Below are positions 34,461-43,321 of a stretch of DNA of 64,000 nucleotides, piece by piece. Position numbers and translations under genes: made by a program. Positions within the stretch are counted from its first letter, which is position 1. Each line of letters begins with the position of its first letter. The notes beneath the pieces were generated by a model. It was not told the DNA's origin. It worked only from the letters and a program-made list of their open reading frames with translations, and did no database searches. Origin of the DNA: Muscardinus avellanarius (lineage: Eukaryota > Chordata > Mammalia > Rodentia > Gliridae); the NCBI GenBank assembly GCA_963383645.1, contig OY726559.1, positions 108,058,235 to 108,122,234 of the forward strand, written 5' to 3'.

Positions 34461-34818
34461 TTCCTTTTCTGAAAGATATAGGGAAATGCGTGTATAGGCG
34501 CACATGTGTATCTGCATCAGTATCTATAGACAGTCCTTCTGCAATTTGCTGTTATACAAAAGGTATACCGAGGGAAAAAAAAATGGGGATCAGCAGCATC
34601 ACTCTAGGAATCGCTAGCATAAATTCTCAGCATCTATATAGTCTTCCTTCTCTATATTTTCAGCAGTCACCATTTTTATTAGTTGCTTAAACAAATTTTT
34701 CAAAGAACTGAAATTACTAGTATTTATATAAACTTCAGCCAGTTCACATGGGCAACCAACCTAAGGAGCATTTTAAACAAATGGACTACTAATGGACTGA
34801 GATTAAAAGGAGCTATAG

Positions 34819-35064
34819 GGGCCGGGCGTGGTGGCGCACGCTTGTAACCCCAGCATCCATCGGGGAGGCAGAGACTAGAAGATCGCAGTTCTGGATTGGA
34901 GGACAGTCTCATTTACTTAGTGAGGGCCTTCACAACTCAGTGAGACCTTGTTTCAAAATTAAAAGAATAAAAAAATAAAGTAGGACTTGAGGGTGTAGCT
35001 CAGAGGTAGAATGCCCCTGGGTTCCATCCTCAGTACCAGTACCACAGGAAAAAAATAAATAAAT
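34819..35064 (+). mobile_element. B1-dID SINE with TSD
   Basis: gggccgggcgtggtggcgcacgcttgtaacccc to ccatcctcagtacc and an (AAAT)n tail. The flanks aaaggagctatagg and aaaggagctgcggg resemble a TSD. Confidence 0.93.
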
Positions 35065-35535
35065 AAAGGAGCTGCGGGGTGGATTCATTCAACCCATTTG
35101 CACCATTTAAGAAAAGCACAATGATGAAGCATCCTGATTGAACTGGCAGTTATCAACCAGTAAAACTCCCAGGCAGTTACAGCAGCTCCTGAAAGGTCTC
35201 CAAGCTTTTTAGCTCATGTTTCCTGGTGCATGGTCAATAGTGGCAGAGAAGAGGTAAAGGAAACTCACTGAGAATATTACCCCAACTTAATGCCATTAGG
35301 ATCACAGAAACCTACTCCAAAAAAAAAAAACATTAACTGCAAAATACAGAATGAAATGGCCAAAGTAAAATTAACCATTCCAATCTTACCTTTAATTAAC
35401 TGGATGACATTGAGCAGGTTATTTAACTATTTAAACTATTTAAAACCTATTTCCTCAAGTTTAAAATAAGGTGCTCTCTTCTGTATAGTTGCTCCAAAAT
35501 CCATAATCTCAGTCTAATCATGAGAAATCATTGGT

Positions 35536-35730
35536 CAGCCGTGTGTGGTGGCACACGCTTGTAATCCCAGTGTTTAGGAGGCTGAGAGAGGAGGATCACA
35601 CAGGTTTGAAGCCAGTCTCAGCTACTTGGTGAGGCTCTGAGCAACTTAGTGAGACCCTGTTTCCAAATAAAAATATAAAATAGGTCTGGGAGTAGAGCCC
35701 GGAGGTAGAAAGCCCCTGAGTTCCAACCCC

Positions 35731-35775
<45 letters not shown>
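35536..35775 (+). mobile_element. B1-dID SINE with (CA)n tail
   Basis: gccgtgtgtggtggcacacgcttgtaatccc to ttccaaccccaataac, then (CA)n at 35,734-35,775. Confidence 0.92.
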
Positions 35776-35778
<3 letters not shown>

Positions 35779-36113
35779 CCAAGGTCAAGAAAGATTGAGA
35801 AAGGGTCATAGACTGGAGAAGATATAGCAACTAAATACAGTATGAGATCCTGAATTTGATTCGGAACCAGGAAAATCATAAGTGGAAAAACTAGTGAAAT
35901 TTGAATTAGGCCAATAGATCAAATAGTATGCACTGAGTAATAGTATGTATTGATGTTAATTTTTTGGTTTGATGACTGTATTATGACTATACAAGGCAAA
36001 GATTGGTGAAGGCTATACAAAAATTCTTGGAGCTAATTTTGCAACTTCATAAACCTAAAATTACTTTAAACCAAAAAAAAGTTTAAAAAGCTTGTAATAA
36101 GAAATAAATAAGA

Positions 36114-36331
36114 GTTGGGCGTGGTGGCACACGCTTGTAAATCCCAGCATTTGGGAGGCTGAGACAGGAGGATTGCAGTTTGCAGACAGCCTCAGCTACT
36201 ACTTAGTGAGGCCCTCTGCAACTCAGTGAGACCCTGTTTCAAAATGAAGAATAAAAAATAGGGCATGGGGTATAGCTCGGAGGTTGAATGCCCCTGGGTT
36301 CCATCCCCAGACCCGCAAAAAAAAAAAAGAA
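36114..36331 (+). mobile_element. B1-dID SINE
   Basis: gttgggcgtggtggcacacgcttgtaaatccc to ttccatccccagaccc and poly(A); AT-rich direct repeats flank it. Confidence 0.92.
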
Positions 36332-36351
36332 AGAAACATAAGATCAGTCAT

Positions 36352-36529
36352 TTATTTATTTATATTAGGGATTGAACCCAAGAAAGTTTTGTCTCTGAGC
36401 TATACCTCTAACCTTTTTTATATTTTATTTTGAAATAGGGTCTAAGTTCCGTGCACTGTTCTCGAACCTGTCATCCTCCCATTTCAGTCTTCCAAGTACT
36501 GGTATTATAGACTTGCGCTACCAGTTCAG
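36352..36529 (-). mobile_element. B1-dID SINE, diverged
   Basis: gggattgaacccaagaaagttttgtctctgagctatacctctaacc, then agggtctaagttccgtgcactgttctcgaacctg to ggtattatagacttgcgctacc. Confidence 0.8.
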
Positions 36530-37057
36530 TAAGATCAGATATTTAATACATTGCCTCTTTGTACAGATATAGTATCTTTAGCTAGTGGCTATACTTAGTG
36601 TCCTTTAACAGCAGAAATAGTATGTTATACTGACCAAACCTAGTCTAAGGATGGCTAATAAAGAAGCATGTTGTGTTGTCCAACTGCATTAAAATGTGAT
36701 ATTTTATACTTCAACTGATTATGCTTGTTCTTGGAAAAATCTAACCAACAATATTTCACTCTGCTCAATACAATCATGAATTAGGGCTTAGAAAAGTATG
36801 CATTTTGTGTTTGGCTAATGATGACAGGCTTAAATTTACCTAATACCATTGCATTTAAACATAACATGTCAGATTTTCATTCCTCTGACTCTGTGACTAC
36901 TCCCCCATCTTGTCAGATTTCAACAGTTTTCTGTCAAGCAACACCTGGCAAAATAAACCATTTTCATATAAATTGTAGACATCCCCACAATGAATGAGTA
37001 CGGTGATGTGTTACATTGCTATTCCTGTTCTCCCCGCTCCCTCCCATCCCCTTTTTT

Positions 37058-37134
37058 TCATTACTGGGGATTGAATCCAGGGCTTCTTTCTTGCTAGACA
37101 AGGGGTCTATCACTGAGGTATATCCATAGCCCCT
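37058..37134 (-). mobile_element. Monomeric ID-type SINE
   Basis: ttactggggattgaatccagggcttctttcttgctagacaaggggtctatcactgaggtatatcc retains the part of ID missing from dID. Confidence 0.65.
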
Positions 37135-39039
37135 CAGGCCTTATCTCCATAATTTGAAATTGAGTTTACATCTACCCTTGAGGAGCAAAAGCCTGTATCT
37201 GAGATAAAGATGCCCAATGCCAAGCTTTTTACCCAAGATAATTGTCTTTAAAAAAAAAAATCCCTCAAACATTAAAACAGCTTAAGAATCACAATACTTG
37301 AATAGTGGTAGCTTCTAATAGCTCATCCACTTTTGCTTCCTACCTCAGGGGGTAAGTACATAGCCCAAACCAGTAACAAGTAACTTCACTATTTCTTGGT
37401 TTTGATAAAATCATCCATATGATAAATACACATTTCTTTCTATTATAATATACTCTTGCAAAATAATTTTTTCTACAAAGGTTATGAGATATCATAAAAA
37501 TGTCTAATGCATCTGGCTTAAGAATCCAATTCTTCCTTCACATATTTCTGCATCTGTTCACAAAATCCCTTTGACTTCAAAGAAAGCTTTTTAAGAGAAA
37601 AAGAAGATACACACAGGAAAAGTGGCCATAAATTTTTAGTGGTCCCCTCTAAGGCCATTTTAATAACAGCACTGTAGGACAAGTATCTCTCACAGAAACC
37701 TAAAATACCACAAACAGTATTGATGACTACAGTTTTGTATGGAGATTTATGGTTTCAAATTTCTTCTGGTTATAAAAATGATATATCTTTAATTTAGAAC
37801 ATATGAAAAATAATGCTTAAAGAAAACAAATTGCCTTTAATCCACTATTTAGGAAGACGAACACACAACAAAAAAGTTAAGAATGGTTGTTTTCTTCCAG
37901 TCTTTTTTTCTGTGTACATATTTGTATAAGGACTTATATATAAAAATGTAATATTATAATCATATTATGAATATAATTTGTATTTTTACTCCATTAATGT
38001 TTCTAAAGACAGCATTCATTTTTTCAACCATCATTTTTAATGACTGAAATAATATGTAATTTTATACTTCAGGAAAAAACATTTTCACATTTAATCCTTA
38101 TTCTACTCAAAGCTACATTAAAAATTTGGAAACACTAATATGTTCTGGAAATTCTACATCTTGAAACAATCTAGATTAACAATTGATTAATTTTAAGAAT
38201 AAAACAATTCATAAATGCCACTAAAACAATAGTAGAGGCTTAAAAAACCTTTTCTTTAGCATTTATAAGTACTTAACACCCTAAATTTCCCTGGGCAATC
38301 ATTAGTGGGCTCTAATTTGCTTTTTTTTTTCCTTTGCTTTTCTACTCCGATGGCATCATCAATTCTTCAGTTTGGAATGAAAAGAAGTTTGTATCCAGGG
38401 CTTTGTTACCTCAGTTGCATACATTTTAATATGCCACTGGCTAGAAATAACCAATTAATTCTGGTCCTGAAGAATCAAACCCACAAATTTCAAGAAAAAG
38501 ATTTGATGATCTAACTAAGAATCAATTCTTACTTAACATCACTTCCTAAAATTTAAAATAACATTTGAAAACTTGTTTGTTTTGCCTTCCAGTGTATTTT
38601 GTCCATTATGCTTACAAGAATCTTCTGAGGGTCACATCAGTGAAGAAAGGAGAAGTTCAGAAAATTAAGTATGTTATAGGATGAGGGAAAATAAGCTAAA
38701 TTTAAATCTTGTTTTTCATTCTCTCTCACTGATTTACTTTGTCTTCATATTCACGGAGCCACCGATTTTGCAAAGCTTAAATGAACGTTACCATGTCAAT
38801 CAGTCCAACTGTATTTCCTCCCAAGTTGTTAAACAAAATAGGGCCAGAGAGACTGTGACTTGTAACACAGCAAGTGGCAGACAAAGCCTTGGATCTCTAT
38901 TAACTTAGTCTGACACTGCGCTTTCCAATATTCCAATAGACTGGTAAATGTCTGAATGAGTGAAAGAGCATACCCTGCCCTTTCTGCCAAGAGGGTAAAA
39001 TCCAAGTACAGATTGGTGGAAGGCTGCATCCTGCTCTTA
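37135..39039. other. Repeat-free AT-rich sequence next to the WARS2 CpG island
   Basis: No interspersed repeat recognised. An 83-codon minus-strand open frame at about 37,518-37,768 is noted in findings. Confidence 0.4.
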
Positions 39040-39300
39040 GCGCCAGGAGCGGAATGGCAGGAGCAGTACTGTTGGCGACCGACAGAAGAGTCGATGCGCG
39101 TTGGCAGATGGCTGTTACTCTTTCAAAGAACCTGCTGGAGGATCGCTGAGAAGGAACCAAGGTGGAAGGCGCACTGACACGCGATCAAACACTCGGCCAG
39201 AGAAGGAGGACAAGCGACCGCACTAACCTAAACCACCCAGACCTGAGTCCCGCGGACCCCGCGCCCGCTCCCAGGTCCCGCGCGGCGAGCTGGCCCCCGC

Positions 39301-39313
39301 GTTGCCGGGCAAC
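39301..39313. promoter_or_regulatory. RFX X-box palindrome
   Basis: GTTGCCGGGCAAC is a perfect inverted repeat (GTTGCC / GGCAAC around a central G) and fits the RFX-family X-box. It lies about 340 bp inside the transcribed side of WARS2 exon 1, in the CpG island. Confidence 0.6.
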
Positions 39314-39339
39314 CGCGGCAGCGCGCGACTCCCAGGAAG

Positions 39340-39349
39340 ACCACGTGGT
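39340..39349. promoter_or_regulatory. CACGTG E-box
   Basis: ACCACGTGGT is a 10-bp palindrome around the canonical CACGTG core bound by MYC/MAX, USF or TFE-type factors. It sits about 30 bp from the X-box. Confidence 0.5.
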
Positions 39350-39395
39350 CAGCGGCTGCGCGCCCCTCCCTCCCGGAGCTTACGTCATCACGTTC

Positions 39396-39407
39396 TGCGC
39401 ATGTCGC
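39396..39407. promoter_or_regulatory. NRF1-like half site beside a CRE-like site
   Basis: TGCGCATGTCGC matches one good half of the NRF1 palindrome. It follows TACGTCATCA at 39,381-39,390, a CRE/ATF-like sequence. Together with the separate CRE/NRF1 group near 39.7 kb, this suggests a second promoter module inside the island. Confidence 0.4.
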
Positions 39408-39562
39408 CACGCTCCGAGTAGGCGGGCAGTCAGAGAGGAGTGCACTTAGAAAGGAAACGGCCCGGCGATCTGCTCGGGAAGAGGGCAAGAATGCGTGAAG
39501 AGAGGGGTCTGGGAGGGAGCTCGCAGAATGGCGCCGGTGGGAGAAGGGCCAGCTTCGGTTAC

Positions 39563-39652
39563 CTGGGGAGCAGGAGCAGCTTCGGGTCCTTTGTGAAGTG
39601 CCCGGATAAAGCTCCAGCACCCACGCGCCTTCCGCATTGAGCGCAGCGCCAT
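39563..39652 (-). CDS. WARS2: WARS2 first coding exon (mitochondrial Trp-tRNA synthetase, N-terminus)
   Basis: Mitochondrial tryptophanyl-tRNA synthetase charges mt-tRNA-Trp in the matrix. Thirty codons are read on the minus strand from an ATG in a strong context (caag-ATG-GCG) to a CAG|GTAACC splice donor, in phase 0. The peptide begins [10 protein letters not shown] and contains [10 protein letters not shown], matching the human WARS2 start as I remember it except for scattered substitutions (human has H4, and ER where this has GC before WSF). It is rich in Arg and Lys, with the first acidic residue near position 24, as expected for a cleaved mitochondrial presequence. After the donor the frame stops resembling WARS2, as it should. 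The catalytic domain (HIGH-like H-L-G-N and KMSKS motifs) lies in later exons that I do not see here. The 5'UTR and transcription start are not resolved, but the exon sits inside a CpG island. Confidence 0.93.
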
Positions 39653-39658
39653 CTTGGG
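39647..39658 (-). promoter_or_regulatory. YY1-type element over the WARS2 start codon
   Basis: Read on the minus strand this is CCAAGATGGCGC, the AAGATGGCGGC-like YY1 element often found just downstream of transcription starts. Here it coincides with the WARS2 initiation codon. Confidence 0.55.
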
Positions 39659-39678
39659 GGGGGGCGGAGCCTTCCGGT
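39658..39678 (-). promoter_or_regulatory. Sp1 (GC box) and ETS/GABP site
   Basis: GGGGCGG at 39,660-39,667 is a GC box. On the minus strand ACCGGAAG (39,671-39,678) is a canonical ETS/GABP site, common in promoters of nuclear genes for mitochondrial proteins. Both lie within 30 bp upstream of the ATG. Confidence 0.55.
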
Positions 39679-39684
39679 CCGAGG

Positions 39685-39692
39685 TGACGTCG
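39685..39692. promoter_or_regulatory. CRE-like site
   Basis: TGACGTCG differs from the CREB/ATF palindrome TGACGTCA at one base. It lies 33 bp upstream of the WARS2 ATG, between the ETS and NRF1 sites. Confidence 0.5.
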
Positions 39693-39733
39693 GCTCCGAG
39701 AGGCAGTCGGGTCCTGTGGCCCCTTTGGCTTGC

Positions 39734-39745
39734 TGCGCATGCGCA
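39734..39745. promoter_or_regulatory. NRF1 palindrome
   Basis: TGCGCATGCGCA is the perfect NRF1 consensus. NRF1 drives many nuclear genes for mitochondrial functions, which fits WARS2. It lies about 80 bp upstream of the start codon and would also suit a divergent start. Confidence 0.7.
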
Positions 39746-39790
39746 ACCCCTGCGGCGGGTCTAGGGCTGCCGACCCAAAGGGCTCTCTTC

Positions 39791-40555
39791 CAAGCTGGTG
39801 GAATCTGGAACCAGGTGGGGCTGGGCTAGAGTTTCCCCTGGATTCCTTTCCTTTGTATAGTCTTCCTTGTATAGTCTTCCTTCAGGGAGAACCTGGGGTT
39901 CTAAGTAGTAGTGCCATAGACTGGAAAGAAAGTCAAGTAGATTGCTCTTTTGATTCTGGCCAGCCAGAGGCAACTTAAAAGTTTCTTTGGGAACGAAATC
40001 GCCTAGTTTTCTTAAAGGACATTTAAATGGCCCTTTAAGACCTATGGTATCAATTAATTCATTCTGCCTAGTACAGTTCCATGAGTGAGGCACAGAAGGA
40101 CAGACACACACCTTGCCTGCCAGAACCGTACAGCCTAAAGAATGGAGTGTTACAGAGCAAATACTAAGTTTGGAGAGGACTGATGGTTGCTACTGGTGCT
40201 TTATCCTGGTCCAGGGACGGCTTCAGGAAGGTGTTGATACCTGGTGGAAGAAATTTTGTTGTATGTGTGGGTTAAATTACTGCACCTTGAAATTTGCACG
40301 ATAGATTAAAAAAATCAGTAAAAATTAAACTGGTAACGTTTGTCATAATTCCTTTGTGTGCTTTGTTATATTCGTCCAAGGAGCAAATACCAAGGGGAGG
40401 AGGTAGGAGATAAATTGTGTAGGAAACGCCTATAGGATTAAAGAGCTGAATCCTAGCACCGTAAGACAACACTTGAGAAGACCATACAGTAAAATCCCAC
40501 AGGTGTACACAATACTGTGGGAGTTCAAGTAGAATTAGTGTAATTAGTAAGCAGG
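39791..40555. other. Sequence just upstream of the WARS2 promoter
   Basis: GC content falls away from the island. A duplicated 'gtatagtcttcctt' lies at about 39,855-39,883. A CCAG|GTGGGG near 39,816 could be a weak plus-strand donor for a divergent transcript. Confidence 0.3.
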
Positions 40556-40746
40556 GAGCTGGGTGTGGTGGCACACACTTGTAATTCTAGTACTTGGGAG
40601 GCTGAAACAGCAGGAGGATTGCAGGTTCACCGCCAGCCTCAGCAATTTAGGCCCTACACAACTTAGACCCTGTTTCATAAAAATAAAATAGGGCTGGGGG
40701 TGTAGCTCAGAGGTAGAACGCCTTTGGGTTGAACCCTTACTACCAT
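40556..40746 (+). mobile_element. B1-dID SINE
   Basis: gagctgggtgtggtggcacacacttgtaattc to ggttgaacccttactaccatg, followed by a short CA/TG-rich stretch in place of poly(A). Confidence 0.9.
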
Positions 40747-40879
40747 GTGTGCACGCACAAGCACACACGATAAGCTAGGAAGGAATTACGGGGTGAAAGG
40801 GAATAATGCTAAGAAAATCAAGTTTAATTCTTCAACAAAGATCAGCTTGGTTTTTGTCTGTTAAATATCATGAGGTGCT

Positions 40880-41063
40880 AGCCTGGCGTGCTGGCACACA
40901 CTTGTAATCCTAGTACTTGGGAGGCTGAGACAAGGATCTGGGTTCGTGGGCAGTCTCAGCTACTTAGCCCTCTGGAACATAGTGAGACCCTGTTTCAAAA
41001 TAATAAAATATTGGGCTGGGGGGTGTAACTTGGAGGTAGAAAGACCAGGGTTCAATCCCCAGC

Positions 41064-41110
<47 letters not shown>
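40880..41110 (+). mobile_element. B1-dID SINE with (CA)n tail (first insertion at this site)
   Basis: agcctggcgtgctggcacacacttgtaatcc to tcaatccccagc, then (CA)n at 41,065-41,110. TSD gaggtgcta at 40,872-40,880 and 41,111-41,119, so the CA tail lies inside the insertion. Confidence 0.93.
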
Positions 41111-41114
<4 letters not shown>

Positions 41115-41119
41115 TGCTA

Positions 41120-41232
41120 ATGCCAGGCGTGGTGGCGCACGCTTGTAATCCCTGCGCGCTTGGGAGGCGGAGACAGGAGGATCGCGCAGGTTCGTAGTCA
41201 GCCTTGCTGGCTTAAGAGACCCTGTTTCCAAA

Positions 41233-41279
<47 letters not shown>

Positions 41280-41350
41280 ATAGGTCTGGGAGTGTAGCCC
41301 GGAGGGAGAAGGGCTTCCAGGAACCCCAGTACCACACACACACAAAAAAA
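41120..41350 (+). mobile_element. B1-dID SINE, 'gcttaagagaccctg' subtype (second insertion at this site)
   Basis: tgccaggcgtggtggcgcacgcttgtaatccctgcgcgcttggg to aaccccagtacc. The linker is expanded to (TAAA)n at about 41,229-41,280. Flanked by gaggtgct at 41,111 and 41,352. Confidence 0.94.
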
Positions 41351-41573
41351 TGAGGTGCTTGCAGTACTTTGAGATGTGATGCCCTTTATAACGAGTCCAG
41401 AGCTCTGGAAGAGAATTTTGGACTCCAAAACATGGTACTTGAACCCAGAGAAATCTTTGAGACCACCAGAGTTAGTGGAATGAACTTGGTCAGATGATGG
41501 AAATAAAGAAGCCAGGAGATATGGAGAAGCCCCGATGTGGTATTACTGAATGACAGGAAAGAGTCTTTGCCAG

Positions 41574-41672
41574 GAGCCAGGTGTGGTGGCATATGCCTGT
41601 AACCTGAGCTATCCAGGAGGCCATCCTGGGCAATTCAGTGAGACCCTGTCTCGAAAACAAAGAAACAAAACA
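41574..41672 (+). mobile_element. B1-like monomer fragment
   Basis: ccaggtgtggtggcatatgcctgtaacc, tcctgggcaattcagtgagaccctgtctcgaaaac. It has no dID half and is more Alu/B1-like at its 3' end than the dimers. Confidence 0.65.
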
Positions 41673-41679
41673 AAAGGTA

Positions 41680-41950
41680 TTAGGTATAGTAGTGATCCCA
41701 CTACTTGGGAGACTGAGGCAGGAGTATTGCAAGTTCAAGACTAGTCCCAGCAACTATACCCTCAGCAAACTAGCAAGACATGCTTTCAAAATAAAATAAA
41801 TAAATAAAATAAAATCAGGCTGTAGCTCAGAGGTAGAATGCCCCTGAGTTCAATTCCCAGCATAAATAAATAATTAAGTAAATAATGGCTGAGGGTATAG
41901 CTCAGCCATTATTTACTTTATCAGGTACAGAGTCCCTGGATTCAACCCCC
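41680..41950 (+). mobile_element. B1-dID SINE plus fold-back ID fragment
   Basis: tagtagtgatcccactacttgggag to ggtagaatgcccctgagttcaattcccagc. After an AT-rich gap, a second ID-like segment (ggctgagggtatagctcagcc...gagtccctggattcaaccccc) lies in a perfect hairpin at 41,876-41,918. Confidence 0.8.
41876..41918. repeat. Perfect 18-bp inverted repeat, 7-nt loop
   Basis: aagtaaataatggctgag (41,876-41,893), loop ggtatag, ctcagccattatttactt (41,901-41,918); all 18 base pairs match. Confidence 0.95.
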
Positions 41951-42672
41951 AAAACAAAACAAATTGAAAGACCTTTTCGGGGAGCAGGATACACAATATC
42001 CACTGTGAAATGCAGTTTTGTCAATCAATGCCTTAAAATGTGTGGCACTCATATAGAGCAAATAGCAAAGTATCACAACACAGTGATTAAAATGTTTTAA
42101 TAGATACATTATTAACTACATGATCCTTGGAATTGGCAAAATTCAGCTATCCAGGTAGCAAGATACAAGCTAGATGACACTGTGGTGTACCAACAGCTGT
42201 CACATTCAAGCAAGTTTAGTCTCAAGCAGTAGTCTTTATCTTACCTGTAGAGACTCAGGTGATTGGCAATATTTTCATGGGAGATATTTCAAAGACATAT
42301 TCTCAACTAAAGAAGAACACAAATCTGACCACTTAAATATCCTGATTAATAAAAAGATTGTTTGCAAATTTCAAGACAATAGAAATAAAAGATGGCACTT
42401 TACACCACAGTGTTGACCTGGTGACATCAATGTCAGCTGAATGGTTTCATGGACGAGAATTTTAGTTTTTATAATTGTGTAAGATTTTTTAAATTCTTAC
42501 ATTCCTGCCCCAGCGCCTAGGATAGTGCTATACCTTGTACAAAGTCAGCACCTTTTAAATCTAAATTTCATTTCAACAGATTATACAACTTGTTATCCTT
42601 TGATATACTTTTAACAGCCAGAAGAAATGACTGAGAGCAAAAAAGACAGGACCTATTAAAAGTGAACCGGTT

Positions 42673-42795
42673 AGCCCGGTGTGGTGATACACGCTTGTAA
42701 TCTCTGCACTTGGGAGGTGGAGACAGGAGGATGGCGCAGGTTTGAAACCAGCCACACTGGCTTAAGAGACCCTGTTTCAGGGAAAAAAAAAAAAA

Positions 42796-42832
<37 letters not shown>

Positions 42833-42903
42833 TATATTAGGCCTGGGAGTGTAGCCTGGAGGTAGAAGGGTTTCCAGGAACCCCAGTACCACCAAAAAAA
42901 AAA
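42673..42903 (+). mobile_element. Young B1-dID SINE with 15-bp TSD
   Basis: 'gcttaagagaccctg' subtype. The linker is expanded to A-(TA)n-(CA)n (42,783-42,838). TSD aaaagtgaaccggtt (42,658-42,672) and aaaagtgaaccagtt (42,904-42,918), one mismatch. Confidence 0.95.
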
Positions 42904-43090
42904 AAAAGTGAACCAGTTATATTAATTTTTTTTTTTTTTTTACTTTTGCGCAAAAGTTCTTTGGTATTGAGAAAAGAATAAGCAAAAAGCTGCAGTCTTC
43001 CGACCATCTTGTAGGAGGAGCAGTATACAGGTACTTACTCAATTGCTAAACAATAATAAATTTATTATTTTAATAAATGTTTTTAATAAT

Positions 43091-43320
43091 GATAACCATG
43101 AACCAGTTATTGTGGTAGAGGTTTATAATCTCAGCTACTTGGGAGCCTAAAAGAGGAGGATTGCAAATTTGAGGTCAGCCTGGGCAATATAGCAAAACCC
43201 TGTTTCAAAATAAAAAAAAATTTAAAAGGGCTGGAGAAAAATACAAAGCTCAGTGGTAAAGTGCTTACCTAGCATTTGCAAAGCCCTGGGTTTGAGCCTC
43301 AGTACCAAAGAAGAAAAAAG
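43091..43320 (+). mobile_element. B1-ID dimer with an undeleted ID half
   Basis: Left half aaccagttattgtggtagaggtttataatctcagctacttggg, right half ggctggag...aaagctcagtggtaaagtgcttacctagcatttgcaaagccctgggtttgagcctcagtacc. Unlike the other dimers it keeps the internal ID segment. More diverged, hence probably older. Confidence 0.8.
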
Positions 43321-43321
43321 A

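Larger units (their letters stand above)
1..39562 (-). other. WARS2: WARS2 intron 1 (partial, inferred)
   Basis: Everything to the left of the exon 1 donor is downstream on the minus strand, so it should be intron 1. I see no frame encoding the next part of the protein (a K-D-S-K-K-R-type start and the H-L-G-N signature), so the intron probably runs past the window edge. An intron 1 of tens of kilobases is what I recall for the human gene. Alternative 5' exons inside this stretch cannot be excluded. Confidence 0.7.
39040..39790. promoter_or_regulatory. WARS2: CpG island / WARS2 promoter
   Basis: This is the only long stretch of dense CpG in the window apart from the L1 5'UTR near 31.1 kb. 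It contains WARS2 exon 1, has no TATA box near the ATG, and holds several housekeeping-promoter motifs (listed separately). Long frames on both strands here (for example 39,228-39,746 minus and 39,162-39,449 plus) are expected from high GC content and are not called as genes. Divergent plus-strand transcription is plausible for such an island but is not shown. Confidence 0.88.

Noticed and set aside
39446..39562. Continuation of the WARS2 frame past codon 30
   Set aside because: Similarity to WARS2 stops exactly at the CAG|GTAACC donor, so the later codons are intron read-through.
39162..39746. Long frames in the CpG island (95 aa plus, 172 aa minus, 66 aa plus)
   Set aside because: High GC removes stop codons by chance; apart from the WARS2 frame none has recognisable protein features. 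The 172-aa frame overlaps WARS2 exon 1 in a different frame.
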